A stretch of 64,000 bases of DNA from Bacteroidota bacterium (GTDB lineage Bacteria > Bacteroidota > Bacteroidia > Cytophagales > Cyclobacteriaceae): assembly GCA_018267135.1 (NCBI GenBank), contig JAFDZA010000014.1, positions 434,001 through 498,000 of the forward strand, written 5' to 3'. The translations under genes and the position numbers were made by a program. A model generated the notes under the pieces. The model was given only the letters and a program-made list of their open reading frames with translations. It did not search any database and was not told the DNA's origin. Positions 26,975-36,788 of this stretch are shown in pieces. How positions within the stretch are numbered: position 1 is the first letter of the stretch; the number at the start of each line of letters is the position of its first letter.

Positions 26975-28921
26975 TTACATGTGTGATTGATGGATACTCA
27001 GTTGAAATAAATGAAAGGGCATTTTGTGCGGGTTGATTTCCACAAAATTCCACTCTTGGATCCAGGTATAATGTTCGTCTGTCATCCAATCGTAAAGTTT
27101 GATATTGATTTTATCGGCTAATCCAATCCTTTCTTTGGGCAATTGTATATAGCCTGATTGGGTTTGGTGCGGATCGAGATTGACTACTACTAAAATCAGG
27201 TTAGAAAGATCATCGGTCGCTTTCAGGAAAGCGATCAACTGATCGTTGCCTACTTCACAAAATTGGATGTTCCAGGTTGACTGCAGTGACGTATTTTCTT
27301 TACGTACCCGATTTATCATAGTCATGATGTCGGTCATACGATTGGTCTTTTTCCAATCATAATGGCGCACTTCATATTTTTCTGAATTGTAATATTCTTC
27401 TTTCCCGTCTATTGGGGTGTTCTCATAAAATTCATAAGATGGGCCATAAACACCAACGTTAGATGATAAAGTAGCTGCCAGCGCATAGCGTATAATGAAA
27501 CTATTTTCTGCCTGATGCTGCAAATGGTAAGGCAATATATCGGGAGTGTTAGGCCAAAAATTGGGACGAAAAAAATTGCGCGAAGGTCCCTGCACAAGTT
27601 CTTTCATGTAGTTGGTAAGTTCGCTTTTGTTTACACGCCACGTAAAGTAGGTGTAGGATTGAGTAAAGCCCACTTTGGCTAGTGATTCCATAATCTTAGG
27701 CCGCGTAAAGGCTTCCGAAAGAAAGATGATGTCGGCATCTGTTTTATGCACTTCGGCAATTACCCAATGCCAAAAAGGAATGGGTTTAGTGTGTGGATTA
27801 TCTACTCTGAAAATTTTCACACCCTGCTCCATCCAAAATAAAAAAACCGAAAGCAATTCTTGCCACAGGGCTTGCCAATCTTCCGTTTCAAAATTAAACG
27901 GGTATATATCCTGATATTTTTTTGGTGGGTTTTCAGCATATTGAATGGAGCCATCGGGGCGTTGTTTAAACCACGACTTATGTTCCTTTACATAAGGATG
28001 ATCGGGCGCGCACTGAAATGCTATATCCATAGCTATGTCAATACCCATTTTTTTAGCTTCCGAAACCAGTTTTTTAAAATCTTCAATTGTTCCGAGGGCA
28101 GGCAAAACAGATTTATGACCTCCTTCATCGCTGCCAATGGCCCAAGGCGATCCGGGTTCTCCGGCCACCGCCCGCACATTGTTATTCTTACCTTTCCGGT
28201 TGATTTTCCCAATGGGATGGATGGGAGGAAAATAGAGTACATCGAAGCCCATAGCCGAAATACGCGGTAACAGTTTTAGGCAATCGCGAAAGGTGCCATG
28301 CCGTCCGGCATCGAGGGCAGACGAGCGTGGAAAAAATTCGTACCAGGTGCTGAAGTTGGCTTTCTTACTCTCCACAAGAATTTCTAATTCTTTGCCGGAG
28401 GTAGTAAAAATTTCTTTCAACGGGTGGTTGTAAACTATTTTTTCAAACTCGTCAGAGAGTACACTTGCCACGGCCTCGGCATAGTGGCTCGAGTCTTCCA
28501 GTTTGGTGGCCCACAAAATGAGTTCCGGTTTTTCTAAACTCAATTGGCGCAGCATCGAGGCGCCCTCCATCAGCTCCACTTTTACATCAACCCGGGCAGC
28601 TACTTTCTTTTTAAATCCATCGTACCAAGTATCAAAATGATCAATCCAGGCATGAATAGAAAAAAAATAATTTTCCTGTTTAAGTGTGTAGAACGAGGCC
28701 TGCCACTCATCGTTTGCGGTAGGTACCATGAGGATTTCGGCAGGATTGGTTTCGGTAGCAGACCGAACCCATAACGAAGCCCTGATATGATCGTGGCCAT
28801 CGGCAAAGATAGAGGCTCTTACTTCCACTTTCTCGCCAACTGTTCTTTTGGCCGGATATAAACCTCCATCAACCAGAGGTTGGATGTTTTCAATAATAAT
28901 ACGTTGTTGTCCGTTAGGCAT
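26975..28921 (-). CDS. glgE: Alpha-1,4-glucan:maltose-1-phosphate maltosyltransferase
   Basis: 648 residues, matching GlgE. N-terminal DUF3416-type beta domain (about 1-115), helical insert, then the GH13 barrel. The nucleophile Asp374 is in FRVDNPHTKP and the acid/base Glu403 in FLSEAFTRP, both in the specific GlgE sequence context, 29 residues apart as in characterised GlgE enzymes. It extends alpha-1,4-glucan with maltose units from maltose 1-phosphate. It begins 2 bases after the alpha-amylase stop, and its stop abuts the TreS-maltokinase start. This is the enzyme that identifies the operon as the GlgE pathway. Confidence 0.96.
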   Translation of the reverse strand: MPNGQQRIIIENIQPLVDGGLYPAKRTVGEKVEVRASIFADGHDHIRASLWVRSATETNPAEILMVPTANDEWQASFYTLKQENYFFSIHAWIDHFDTWYDGFKKKVAARVDVKVELMEGASMLRQLSLEKPELILWATKLEDSSHYAEAVASVLSDEFEKIVYNHPLKEIFTTSGKELEILVESKKANFSTWYEFFPRSSALDAGRHGTFRDCLKLLPRISAMGFDVLYFPPIHPIGKINRKGKNNNVRAVAGEPGSPWAIGSDEGGHKSVLPALGTIEDFKKLVSEAKKMGIDIAMDIAFQCAPDHPYVKEHKSWFKQRPDGSIQYAENPPKKYQDIYPFNFETEDWQALWQELLSVFLFWMEQGVKIFRVDNPHTKPIPFWHWVIAEVHKTDADIIFLSEAFTRPKIMESLAKVGFTQSYTYFTWRVNKSELTNYMKELVQGPSRNFFRPNFWPNTPDILPYHLQHQAENSFIIRYALAATLSSNVGVYGPSYEFYENTPIDGKEEYYNSEKYEVRHYDWKKTNRMTDIMTMINRVRKENTSLQSTWNIQFCEVGNDQLIAFLKATDDLSNLILVVVNLDPHQTQSGYIQLPKERIGLADKINIKLYDWMTDEHYTWIQEWNFVEINPHKMPFHLFQLSIHQSHM

Positions 28922-28923
28922 GG

Positions 28924-30738
28924 TTACGATTTAACCTTGAAAATATAAGCACTATGAGGGGGGAGTTCTAATTCAGTTATAAATTTATTGTCGAACCCGA
29001 TATCCATCCCGCTGCGTAGCAAATCGCGACCTATGTATTTTGTGTTTTTATTTAATTTCATAGCCCCCACTGCTTCATCGCTCAGTTGTAGTTTCACTTT
29101 TTCCATTTTTAAACTGAAGTTGGTTACAATTACTAAGCTTTCTTCGCCATAGGTGCGTACAAAGGCATGAACCAGCGATGGAATATTTCCGTTTTCTGCG
29201 TTGGCTTGAGTCAGATCAAAATACTTGCCCAAAACAATGGCCGGATCAGAAGAAGCCAACGTCAGAATATCTCCATAAAATTGACGCAGTTGTTTTTGAT
29301 CATCGTTCAGTTTTCCTCCATCAAATTTTCCTTCGTTCATCCAAGCCTGGTGTGCCGGTACTCCCCAGTAATCAAAAATAGTGGTGCGTCCGTCTTCCCC
29401 GGAAAATCCTTCGATCCCGGCTCCGGCCTCTCCTACCTCTTGCCCAAAGTAGATCATGACCGGGCTCGGGTCTATGGTGGCACTTATCACCATAGCCGGC
29501 ACAGCTTTCCACGGATCACCGGCAAAAAAAGGAGAAGCAATTCGTTGCTCATCGTGGTTTTCAAGAAAATGAACTAAGCGAGTGTTTAGCCCACTCAGGC
29601 TTTGTTGAATTTTAGGTAGTTCGGTAGTGGTCGCCTTTTGGTTTATTAACAAACGAAGCTGGTCGTAGAGTTGAACTTTATCATACAGAAAATCGAACCG
29701 GCCCTTTTCGGTATAGTTTTTATATTGTTGTGGGTTGTATATCTCAGCGATAAAAATAATTTTTGAGTTAACTTCCTTCACTTGCGGAATCACCCAAGCC
29801 CAAAATTCTACCGGCACCATTTCGGCCATGTCACATCGGAAGCCATCAATATTTTTCTGAGCCCAGAAAAGTAAAATGTCTTTCATTTTCAGCCAGGTAT
29901 CGGGTACCGGGTTAAAATGGGTTTGTCGGTTGTTTAAAATATCTACTCCATAATTCAATTTTGCTGTTTCAAACCAATCGGTAATAGCAGGTGTGGCCGT
30001 AAACTGATCATTGCCTGAAGCCCTGGCTGGAACTTCTTTATACTTACCGTCTTTGGTTGGGAAAGTATTTTGATACCCCAGAGATACATAGTTTACCGGG
30101 GGCTTAAAATGCTGGCCGGGCAGGTAATAAAAGTTATTGCTTGCTTTAAAGCTTACGGCATTATCATCTTCTTCGCCCAGGTCTTTTATCCCGGAAGGTT
30201 TGGCATCGCTATGATATGCCCGTGCTACATGGTTAGGTACAAAATCAATAATTACTTTTAATCCATTTAGATGAGTGCGGGCTACGAGCTCTTCAAATTC
30301 ATTCATCCGTCTTGGCACATCTACTGCCAGATCGGGATTTACATCATAATAATCTTTAATGGCATAGGGTGAACCGGCACGTCCTTTTACCACATCGGCA
30401 TCATCAAGGGGGATTCCAAACTTAGTGTAATCGGTAAGCAGGGCATGCTCAATTACACCGGTGTACCACACGTGGGTTACTCCCAGTTCTTTAATGCCTT
30501 TCAAAGCGGTATCCGTAATGTCGTTAAATTTACCTACACCGTTTTCTGCCAGCGTACCATACGGTTTATTGTTTGTGTTTTTATTGCCAAACAACCGAGT
30601 CATTATTTGGTAAATAACTGTTTTGTGTACTTTGGTTTCAGCCACAGGCACTTCGGGGATTTTATCTTTGGGAGAGGAACAACTACTAATCAATACAGTA
30701 GATGAAATAAATAAAAATATTAGACGTATGGAGATCAT
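28924..30738 (-). CDS. Lipoprotein alpha-amylase family enzyme (GH13)
   Basis: 604 residues. The signal peptide ends in lipobox ISSC (Cys20), so the enzyme is lipid-anchored in the envelope. The GH13 barrel has DFVPNH, the nucleophile Asp in DGFRCDMAEMVP, Glu in IFIAEIYNP and Asp in LENHDEQR. A small beta domain closes the C-terminus. It is the first gene of the GlgE operon. The likely task is to release maltose or maltodextrins from external starch-like glucans, which maltokinase could then use. Start ATG at 30738. A repeated 10-mer lies just upstream. Confidence 0.9.
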   Translation of the reverse strand: MISIRLIFLFISSTVLISSCSSPKDKIPEVPVAETKVHKTVIYQIMTRLFGNKNTNNKPYGTLAENGVGKFNDITDTALKGIKELGVTHVWYTGVIEHALLTDYTKFGIPLDDADVVKGRAGSPYAIKDYYDVNPDLAVDVPRRMNEFEELVARTHLNGLKVIIDFVPNHVARAYHSDAKPSGIKDLGEEDDNAVSFKASNNFYYLPGQHFKPPVNYVSLGYQNTFPTKDGKYKEVPARASGNDQFTATPAITDWFETAKLNYGVDILNNRQTHFNPVPDTWLKMKDILLFWAQKNIDGFRCDMAEMVPVEFWAWVIPQVKEVNSKIIFIAEIYNPQQYKNYTEKGRFDFLYDKVQLYDQLRLLINQKATTTELPKIQQSLSGLNTRLVHFLENHDEQRIASPFFAGDPWKAVPAMVISATIDPSPVMIYFGQEVGEAGAGIEGFSGEDGRTTIFDYWGVPAHQAWMNEGKFDGGKLNDDQKQLRQFYGDILTLASSDPAIVLGKYFDLTQANAENGNIPSLVHAFVRTYGEESLVIVTNFSLKMEKVKLQLSDEAVGAMKLNKNTKYIGRDLLRSGMDIGFDNKFITELELPPHSAYIFKVKS

Positions 30739-30751
30739 GGCACAAGTTATA

Positions 30752-30776
30752 TTGCAATGGTATCAGTTGCAATGGT
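30752..30776 (-). repeat. Direct repeat before the glucan operon, possible regulator site
   Basis: The 10-mer ACCATTGCAA (minus strand) occurs twice with 5 bases between copies (30776-30767 and 30761-30752), 14-38 bases before the amylase start. A 15-base period places both copies near the same helix face offset. It could be an operator for a sugar regulator, but no regulator gene is in the window. Confidence 0.35.
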
Positions 30777-31192
30777 GTATGAAAATTAAAGTTCTAATTT
30801 CGTTTTCTCTCCACCCATTTATTTATCAACAGTCCTAACCGGGTATCTATTTATTTTTAAAGATCACTCCACCGGCCTTATTAAGTTAGCTGCTTTTAGT
30901 TCTTCTGTCACCTAAATATTTTCATGATGAGACCAGGCAACCGTGTGCTTAAGCCTAAATAGGATAATTAAAACATCTACCTATTGGCTATCAGTAAAAT
31001 TTTAGGATATTAAGCAGTCAATTTTTATTTTTAATATAAGTATCTGATTATGAGCTGTTTTTATGGTGCTTAGAGAAATAATAGGATAGGCCACATTAAA
31101 TCATTTCAATCCATTTAAGAAATTTTATAAATAATCGACCGTAATCTGTTAATACGTTTTAATTTGCACCCAAAATATAATTGTCTATAGTT
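30777..31192. other. Intergenic stretch between divergent genes
   Basis: AT-rich, without a convincing reading frame, RNA fold or mobile-element end. It should hold the promoters of the leftward glucan operon and the rightward OmpA gene. The nearest -7-like strings are single-mismatch (TAATTTTC on the minus strand, TTAATTTG on the plus strand), without good -33 partners. Confidence 0.5.
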
Positions 31193-32383
31193 ATGAAGCA
31201 GATGCTTTTACTTACCTTTTTCGCTTTACTCATTTTTCAGTCATGGGCACAAGAGGTAAGCCCGTTGGCCAACGGGTATTATGTAGTTGTAGCTACCTAT
31301 AAAGAGGGGCAAGGAAAAGAGGCATCAAAACTGGCCGAATCGCTTACCAAAAAAGGTTTTCACTCAAACTATGGCTTAGAGAAAAGCAAAGCCTTTGTTT
31401 ATGTCTATATCGAAAATTATGATTTCGATCATTTTTATGATGCCGTTAAACGCATGATGCAGGCCCGGGAAGCTGATGATTTTAAAACAGCTTGGGTTTT
31501 AAAAATAAAAGATGGAAGACAAATAAAAGAAGGCGATCCGGTGGAACCATCTAAACCTACTCCGACTCCTACCCCAATAAACACGCCATCCACGCCTTCG
31601 GTCGTTACCGAATATATACCCAACCCTCCTTCTAAACCGGTTATAAGACCACAGTATTTAGGAAATACTCCGGTTTTTCTTTCTGTATTTCGCAAAGGCG
31701 ATAACAAAGTGCTGAATGCAGAAATTAAAATTATTGACACCGACCACAAGAAGCTAATGGGCAAAGCCAAAGCCAATAGCTATCTCAATATTTCAGATCC
31801 CCGCTCCACTTCATCCGACATTACATTAGTGGCCTCAGCTCTTGGCTACCAGGAAACCACACAACACATCAACTACAAATTAACAGAACGCGATACCTTA
31901 AAAGAAGGAATCACCTTGTTTGGAAATTACTATATGGTTGATTTTGAAATGGAGAAAATTTCCTCCAATGGTTCTTCTGCCCTCAACGAAATTGCCTTTT
32001 TTAATGACGCTGCCATTATGACCCCCGCCAGCAAAGACCAGCTGCAAGAAATTCTTGAAGTATTAAACGAAAATCCCGGACTAACGGTTAAAATAAACGG
32101 GCATACTAACGGAAACTCGCGGGGCGATATTATTTACATGGGGCCTTCTAAAAATTATTTTGCCCTGAGCAGCGACCGCAAAACCAAAAAAGGATCTGCC
32201 AAAGAACTTTCTCTGGCGCGTGCCGAAGCTATTAAAAACTGGCTAATTGACCAGGGTGTTAATACGAATCGAATCACAACCGAAGGATGGGGAGGCAATA
32301 AACCTATTTATGATTCAAAAAGTGTAAATGCCCGTAAAAACAGCCGGGTAGAAATCGAGTTTACTTCCTCAACAGGGAAATAG
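31193..32383 (+). CDS. SPOR-like/OmpA family envelope protein
   Basis: 396 residues from the ATG at 31193, which starts the signal peptide (MKQMLLLTFFALLIFQSWAQ). Residues about 28-110 look like an SPOR-type domain (YYVVVATYKEGQGKEASKLAESLTKKGF). A Pro/Thr-rich linker follows (about 118-155), then a beta-sandwich segment and a C-terminal OmpA peptidoglycan-binding domain (about 270-396, ELSLARAEAIKNWLIDQGV and NSRVEIEF). The OmpA motif reads INGHTNG where GHTD is usual. It is probably an outer-membrane or periplasmic protein that binds the cell wall. It stands alone, upstream of the tRNA gene on the other strand. Confidence 0.82.
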   Translation: MKQMLLLTFFALLIFQSWAQEVSPLANGYYVVVATYKEGQGKEASKLAESLTKKGFHSNYGLEKSKAFVYVYIENYDFDHFYDAVKRMMQAREADDFKTAWVLKIKDGRQIKEGDPVEPSKPTPTPTPINTPSTPSVVTEYIPNPPSKPVIRPQYLGNTPVFLSVFRKGDNKVLNAEIKIIDTDHKKLMGKAKANSYLNISDPRSTSSDITLVASALGYQETTQHINYKLTERDTLKEGITLFGNYYMVDFEMEKISSNGSSALNEIAFFNDAAIMTPASKDQLQEILEVLNENPGLTVKINGHTNGNSRGDIIYMGPSKNYFALSSDRKTKKGSAKELSLARAEAIKNWLIDQGVNTNRITTEGWGGNKPIYDSKSVNARKNSRVEIEFTSSTGK

Positions 32384-32403
32384 ATTAAAAAATGAGCCGG
32401 TTG

Positions 32404-32477
32404 TAGCGAGGAGCAGATTTGAACTGCCGACCTTCGGGTTATGAATCCGATGCTCTAACCAACTGAGCTACCTCGCC
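32404..32477 (-). tRNA. tRNA-Met (anticodon CAT)
   Basis: Cloverleaf readable on the minus strand. The 7-bp acceptor stem GGCGAGG/CCTCGCT has a G-U first pair. D-arm GCTC..GAGC, anticodon arm TCGGA-TTCATAA-CCCGA with anticodon CAT, variable loop AGGTC and T-arm GGCAG-TTCAAAT-CTGCT. The discriminator base is A, and the 3' CCA is not encoded. Elongator Met is most likely; the CAT anticodon also occurs in lysidine-modified tRNA-Ile, which I cannot exclude by eye. Confidence 0.93.
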
Positions 32478-32604
32478 TTTTTTAAAAAGAAGCGCAAACA
32501 TACAAACTTTTTTAAGCGATTCAAGTATTCCGCCAAATACCTTGACTAAGATTATTTGTTGTTTAAAAAAAAACTTTTAATTTAACAACAAATCGTTGGG
32601 ATGT

Positions 32605-33009
32605 ATGGCCTCGGAAACTAAAACCCTTTTTACGGCAGATTATGAAATCCATGCTTCCATTAAAATGCTATACCCCTACATCCAGTCGGCCGGAGGTTTG
32701 GCCGAATGGTTTGCCGAAAATGTTACCATCAGTCCGGAAAAAATTTTTACTTTCACCTGGGACAATGAACAGCACAAAGCTGTATTAGCCGCCCACCGCA
32801 CCAATCATTTTGCCCGTTTCGAGTATCTACCCGAAACCAAACAAGATAAAAACGACCCCGCTTACTTTGAACTTCGCCTGGAAGTAAACGACCTTACCCA
32901 AACTACTTTTCTTAAGGTGAGCGATTACTCTGATTTTGATGATATGGGCGAACTTCAAGATTTATGGGACAGCCTGGTGGAAAAATTAAAACAAGTTGTA
33001 GGCGGCTAA
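32605..33009 (+). CDS. START-like domain protein (Bacteroidota family)
   Basis: 134 residues from the ATG at 32605 (MASETKTLFTADYEIHAS). The pattern of strand, helix (LYPYIQSAGGLAEWFAENV), a run of strands and a long C-terminal helix (DDMGELQDLWDSLVEKLKQVVG) is that of the START-like/AHSA1-related family kept in many Bacteroidota. The ligand is unknown; it may bind a lipid or act as a co-chaperone-like factor. A TTG at 32596 would add three residues and is less likely. It sits upstream of pgi with a 49-base gap. Confidence 0.8.
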   Translation: MASETKTLFTADYEIHASIKMLYPYIQSAGGLAEWFAENVTISPEKIFTFTWDNEQHKAVLAAHRTNHFARFEYLPETKQDKNDPAYFELRLEVNDLTQTTFLKVSDYSDFDDMGELQDLWDSLVEKLKQVVGG

Positions 33010-33028
33010 ATCTTGTTCGGTACTTTTG
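32996..33028 (+). promoter_or_regulatory. Candidate pgi promoter
   Basis: TTG (32996-32998), 22 bases, then an exact TAnnTTTG box, TACTTTTG (33021-33028). It would start transcription about 26 bases before the pgi ATG. The -33 element lies within the end of the START-like gene. Confidence 0.45.
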
Positions 33029-33058
33029 GCTATTCTAATTTTCCACCTTTAAAAAAAT

Positions 33059-34711
33059 ATGCTTCCTTCTATTACCCCCACAGAAACCATTGCCTGGCAA
33101 CGGCTCACATCCTTGTTTATGCACATGCAGGCCACACCCTTTCATCAGCTTTTTGAAGATGATCCCACCCGGTTCGAAAAATTTCATATCCGGTTTGAAG
33201 ATATATTGGTGGATTATTCCAAAAATATAATTAACGAAGAAACTATCACGGCCCTCATTCAACTGGCAAACGAAACCGAATTGGCCGATGCCATAAATAT
33301 GATGTTTGACGGTCATCCCATCAACCAAACGGAGCACCGATCGGTACTACACGTTGCATTACGCAACCGGGTCAACACCCCTGTTTTGGTTAACGGGAAA
33401 GATGTGATGCCCGAAGTAAACAACGTGCTCAACCAAATTAAAAATTTTTCTGATAAATTATTATCCGGCAATTGGAAAGGATATACTGGAAAAGCCATTA
33501 CCGATATTGTAAACATTGGCATTGGCGGATCAGATCTGGGACCGCTCATGGTTACCGAGGCACTGAAACCGTATCATCAAAATATCAAGCCGCATTTTGT
33601 TTCCAATGTAGATGGCACCCATCTGGCCGAAACAATCAAACACCTCAACCCGGAAACAACCTTGTTTATTGTTGCTTCTAAAACTTTTACCACGCAAGAA
33701 ACCATGACTAATGCTGAATCGGCTAAGAAATGGTTTTTAGAAAAAACATCAGGCGCGGGTCATGTCTCCAAGCACTTTGTGGCTGTCTCTACCAACACCC
33801 AAGCTGTAACAGCCTTTGGTATTGCCGAAGAAAATATGTTTGTGTTTTGGGATTGGGTAGGCGGGCGGTACTCTTTGTGGTCGTCTATCGGATTATCTAT
33901 TGCCTGTACGATTGGATATGAAAATTTTGTGCTCCTTTTAGAAGGAGCCCACGCCATGGACAATCACTTCAGGCACGAACCTTTTGAAAAGAATATTCCT
34001 GTACTGCTGGCTCTGATCGGGATATGGTATGTCAATTTTTTTGATGCCTCCAGCGAAGCCATACTTCCCTACGACCAATATCTGCACCGGTTTGCTGCTT
34101 ATTTTCAGCAGGGAAATATGGAGAGCAATGGTAAGTCGGTGGATCGGCTGGGCAACCCGGTAACCTATCATACCGGCCCCGTTATCTGGGGCGAACCCGG
34201 AACCAACGGCCAGCATGCTTTCTATCAATTGATTCATCAGGGAACAAAAATGATTCCATGCGATTTTATTGCTCCGGCCATCAGTCATAACCCTATTGGC
34301 GACCATCATCAAAAACTACTTTCCAACTACTTTGCTCAAACAGAAGCATTAATGACAGGCAAAACCCTGGAAGAAGTAGAGCAGGAATTAAAAGCAGCCG
34401 GCATGAGCCCTGATGAAATAAAAAAATATGCTGCCTTCCGGGTTTTTGCCGGCAACAAGCCCACCAATTCTATCTTATTCAGGCAGCTAACCCCGCGTAC
34501 GTTGGGGAGTCTAATCGCGATGTATGAACATAAAATTTTTGTACAAGGCATTATCTGGAACATTTTTAGTTTCGATCAGTGGGGGGTTGAGTTAGGTAAA
34601 GTATTAGCCAAAAAAATATTGCCCGAACTGGCCTCGCCAGACGAAATTCATACACACGACTCCTCTACAAACGGGCTCATTAACTATTTCAAACGATTGA
34701 ATAATAAATAA
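33059..34711 (+). CDS. pgi: Glucose-6-phosphate isomerase
   Basis: 550 residues, full length for the long PGI class. It interconverts glucose 6-phosphate and fructose 6-phosphate. Signature regions are [14 protein letters not shown], the sugar-phosphate loop [15 protein letters not shown], the catalytic Glu in [10 protein letters not shown], catalytic His in [16 protein letters not shown] and Lys in [10 protein letters not shown]. It is followed by pfkA and a ROK glucokinase in the same direction, forming an upper-glycolysis group. Confidence 0.98.
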   Translation: MLPSITPTETIAWQRLTSLFMHMQATPFHQLFEDDPTRFEKFHIRFEDILVDYSKNIINEETITALIQLANETELADAINMMFDGHPINQTEHRSVLHVALRNRVNTPVLVNGKDVMPEVNNVLNQIKNFSDKLLSGNWKGYTGKAITDIVNIGIGGSDLGPLMVTEALKPYHQNIKPHFVSNVDGTHLAETIKHLNPETTLFIVASKTFTTQETMTNAESAKKWFLEKTSGAGHVSKHFVAVSTNTQAVTAFGIAEENMFVFWDWVGGRYSLWSSIGLSIACTIGYENFVLLLEGAHAMDNHFRHEPFEKNIPVLLALIGIWYVNFFDASSEAILPYDQYLHRFAAYFQQGNMESNGKSVDRLGNPVTYHTGPVIWGEPGTNGQHAFYQLIHQGTKMIPCDFIAPAISHNPIGDHHQKLLSNYFAQTEALMTGKTLEEVEQELKAAGMSPDEIKKYAAFRVFAGNKPTNSILFRQLTPRTLGSLIAMYEHKIFVQGIIWNIFSFDQWGVELGKVLAKKILPELASPDEIHTHDSSTNGLINYFKRLNNK

Positions 34712-34719
34712 AAAAATCG

Positions 34720-34753
34720 TTGATGGCGATATGAGCGTCTTGCCTTATTTTTG
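34720..34753 (+). promoter_or_regulatory. Candidate pfkA promoter
   Basis: TTG (34720-34722), 23 bases, then an exact -7 box TATTTTTG (34746-34753), giving a leader of about 13-15 bases to the pfkA ATG. Spacing is at the upper limit for this promoter class. Confidence 0.35.
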
Positions 34754-34770
34754 AAGCTATAAGTAGCTTC

Positions 34771-35754
34771 ATGGAGAAGAATATTTCAAAAATCGGTGTG
34801 TTCACTTCAGGTGGTGATGCCCCGGGGATGAACGCAGCCATTCGCGCTGTGGTGCGCACCGCCATCTATTATAAGAAAGAAGTTTTCGGTATTGTGCAAG
34901 GATATGATGGTATGATTGCCGGAGACATAGTAAAGTTGGGCGCCCGATCGGTAAGCAATATTTTACAACGGGGAGGAACCATTTTAAAAACGGCCCGCAG
35001 TAAAGAATTTCGAACGAAGGAAGGTCGCAAAAAAGCGTATGACAATCTTACTAAAAACGGAATTGATTCGCTCGTAGCCATTGGCGGAGACGGTACTTTT
35101 ACCGGGCTAAATGTTTTTTACGAAGAGTTTGGTATTCCCTCCATCTGCATTCCCGGCACGATAGACAATGATTTGGCCGGAACCGATTATACCATCGGTT
35201 TTGATACGGCCACCAACACGGCCGTAGAGGCTATTGATAAAATTCGCGATACTGCTTTATCGCACAACCGTTTGTTTTTCATTGAAGTAATGGGCCGACA
35301 TTCGGGCTATATTGGCATCAACTGCGGAATAGCCGGAGGGGCGGTGGCCACCATCATCCCCGAAGAAGATGTTACTCTGGAACAATTGTTTCAAAAACTG
35401 GACGAAGGCGGAAAGACCAACAAAAAATCCAGCCTCATAGTGGTAGCTGAGGGTTCTAAAATTGGGGGAGCCATGGATCTGGCCAAAAAATTTGCCGAAC
35501 GAAATAATTATTTCGATATAAAAGTAACCATCATCGGGCATCTTCAGCGTGGAGGAAACCCCACCTATTTCGACCGGGTATTGGCCAGCAAGATGGGCGT
35601 GGCGGCCATAGAAGGGCTACTCAATGGAAAAAGCGGCTGCATGGTGGGTATGCGCAATAATCAGATTGTATATAACAGTTTTGAAACGATCATCCACAAC
35701 AAACACGAAATAGACCACGAGGCAGTAAGAATATCTAAAATTCTTTCCATATAA
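34771..35754 (+). CDS. pfkA: ATP-dependent 6-phosphofructokinase
   Basis: 327 residues, the usual length of bacterial PfkA. It phosphorylates fructose 6-phosphate to fructose 1,6-bisphosphate. ATP-binding FTSGGDAPGMNAAIR and the catalytic PGTIDNDL are present, with the GGDGT motif (Gly after Asp, the ATP-using rather than PPi-using form). Substrate binding is shown by EVMGRHSGYI and IGHLQRGGNP. It is 5 bases ahead of the glucokinase gene and likely co-transcribed with it. Confidence 0.98.
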   Translation: MEKNISKIGVFTSGGDAPGMNAAIRAVVRTAIYYKKEVFGIVQGYDGMIAGDIVKLGARSVSNILQRGGTILKTARSKEFRTKEGRKKAYDNLTKNGIDSLVAIGGDGTFTGLNVFYEEFGIPSICIPGTIDNDLAGTDYTIGFDTATNTAVEAIDKIRDTALSHNRLFFIEVMGRHSGYIGINCGIAGGAVATIIPEEDVTLEQLFQKLDEGGKTNKKSSLIVVAEGSKIGGAMDLAKKFAERNNYFDIKVTIIGHLQRGGNPTYFDRVLASKMGVAAIEGLLNGKSGCMVGMRNNQIVYNSFETIIHNKHEIDHEAVRISKILSI

Positions 35755-35759
35755 ATCCG

Positions 35760-36737
35760 ATGAAAGAAATTACTGTTGGAATAGACATAGGAGGTACTAA
35801 CACCAAGTTCGGTTTGGTTAACCGGGAAGGAAACGTACTTCACCAAGGCAATATTAAAACAACGGCTTATGCCGAGTTTCTAGAGTTTTTTAATGCCATG
35901 GCCAATGCCCTGCGCGAGACCATTAAGCTTTTACCAGCCGACCACAAGATTGTAGGGATCGGAGTAGGTGCTGCCAATGGAAATTATTACACGGGAAACA
36001 TTGAGCATGCCACCAACCTGCGATGGAAAGGGATATTGCCATTAGCCAAGATGTTTACCGATGAATTTCATGTACCCTGTATCTTAACAAACGATGCCAA
36101 TGCGGCAGCCGTAGGCGAAATGATCTATGGTAATGCCCAAAAAATGAAAGATTTTATCGTAATCACGTTGGGTACAGGATTAGGAAGTGGTTTCGTGTGT
36201 GGGGGCGTTCTCTTAAACGGGCACCACGGTATTGCCGGAGAAGTAGGTCATACTTCAGTAAATCCCAACGGAAGGTACTGCAACTGTGGCAAACGAGGAT
36301 GTTTGGAAACCTACGTTTCAGCCACCGGTATAAAAAGAACCGTGTACAAATTATTGGCCGACCATTTAGAACCCAGCGAATTGCGCGGAGTAAGTTTTGA
36401 CGATCTCAATACCAAAATGATTACCGAAGCCGCCCACCGCGGAGACCTCGTAGCTAAAGAGGCCTTTGAATACACCGGTCGGATACTGGGCATGAAGTTG
36501 GCCGAAACAGCAGTACATACTGACCCGGAAGCCATTTTTTTGTTTGGCGGATTATCTCTGGCAGGCGATCTGATTTTTAAGCCTACCATTCGCCACATGG
36601 AAGCTAATCTAATGCCTTTGTTCAGGGGAAAAATAAAAATCCTCCCATCGGCTTTGCAAAATCAGGCCGCCCCTATTCTTGGAGCCAGCAGTTTGGTGTG
36701 GAATCACTTTGAAAAACAAAAACTGGAAATGGCCTGA
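35760..36737 (+). CDS. ROK family glucokinase
   Basis: 325 residues. N-terminal phosphate loop VGIDIGGTNTKFG, catalytic Asp in LTNDANAAAVGE, GTGLGSGF, the HHGIAGEVGH metal ligand block and the Cys-rich zinc site GRYCNCGKRGCLETYVSATG are all present. There is no DNA-binding domain. Its place 5 bases after pfkA and close to pgi strongly favours glucose phosphorylation to glucose 6-phosphate. It is distinct from the ROK kinase at 15049, sharing only family motifs. Confidence 0.9.
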   Translation: MKEITVGIDIGGTNTKFGLVNREGNVLHQGNIKTTAYAEFLEFFNAMANALRETIKLLPADHKIVGIGVGAANGNYYTGNIEHATNLRWKGILPLAKMFTDEFHVPCILTNDANAAAVGEMIYGNAQKMKDFIVITLGTGLGSGFVCGGVLLNGHHGIAGEVGHTSVNPNGRYCNCGKRGCLETYVSATGIKRTVYKLLADHLEPSELRGVSFDDLNTKMITEAAHRGDLVAKEAFEYTGRILGMKLAETAVHTDPEAIFLFGGLSLAGDLIFKPTIRHMEANLMPLFRGKIKILPSALQNQAAPILGASSLVWNHFEKQKLEMA

Positions 36738-36788
36738 TCATTTCTTTCCAACTACTTTTTACCGACTTTTGGGGCATAAAAAAAATTA

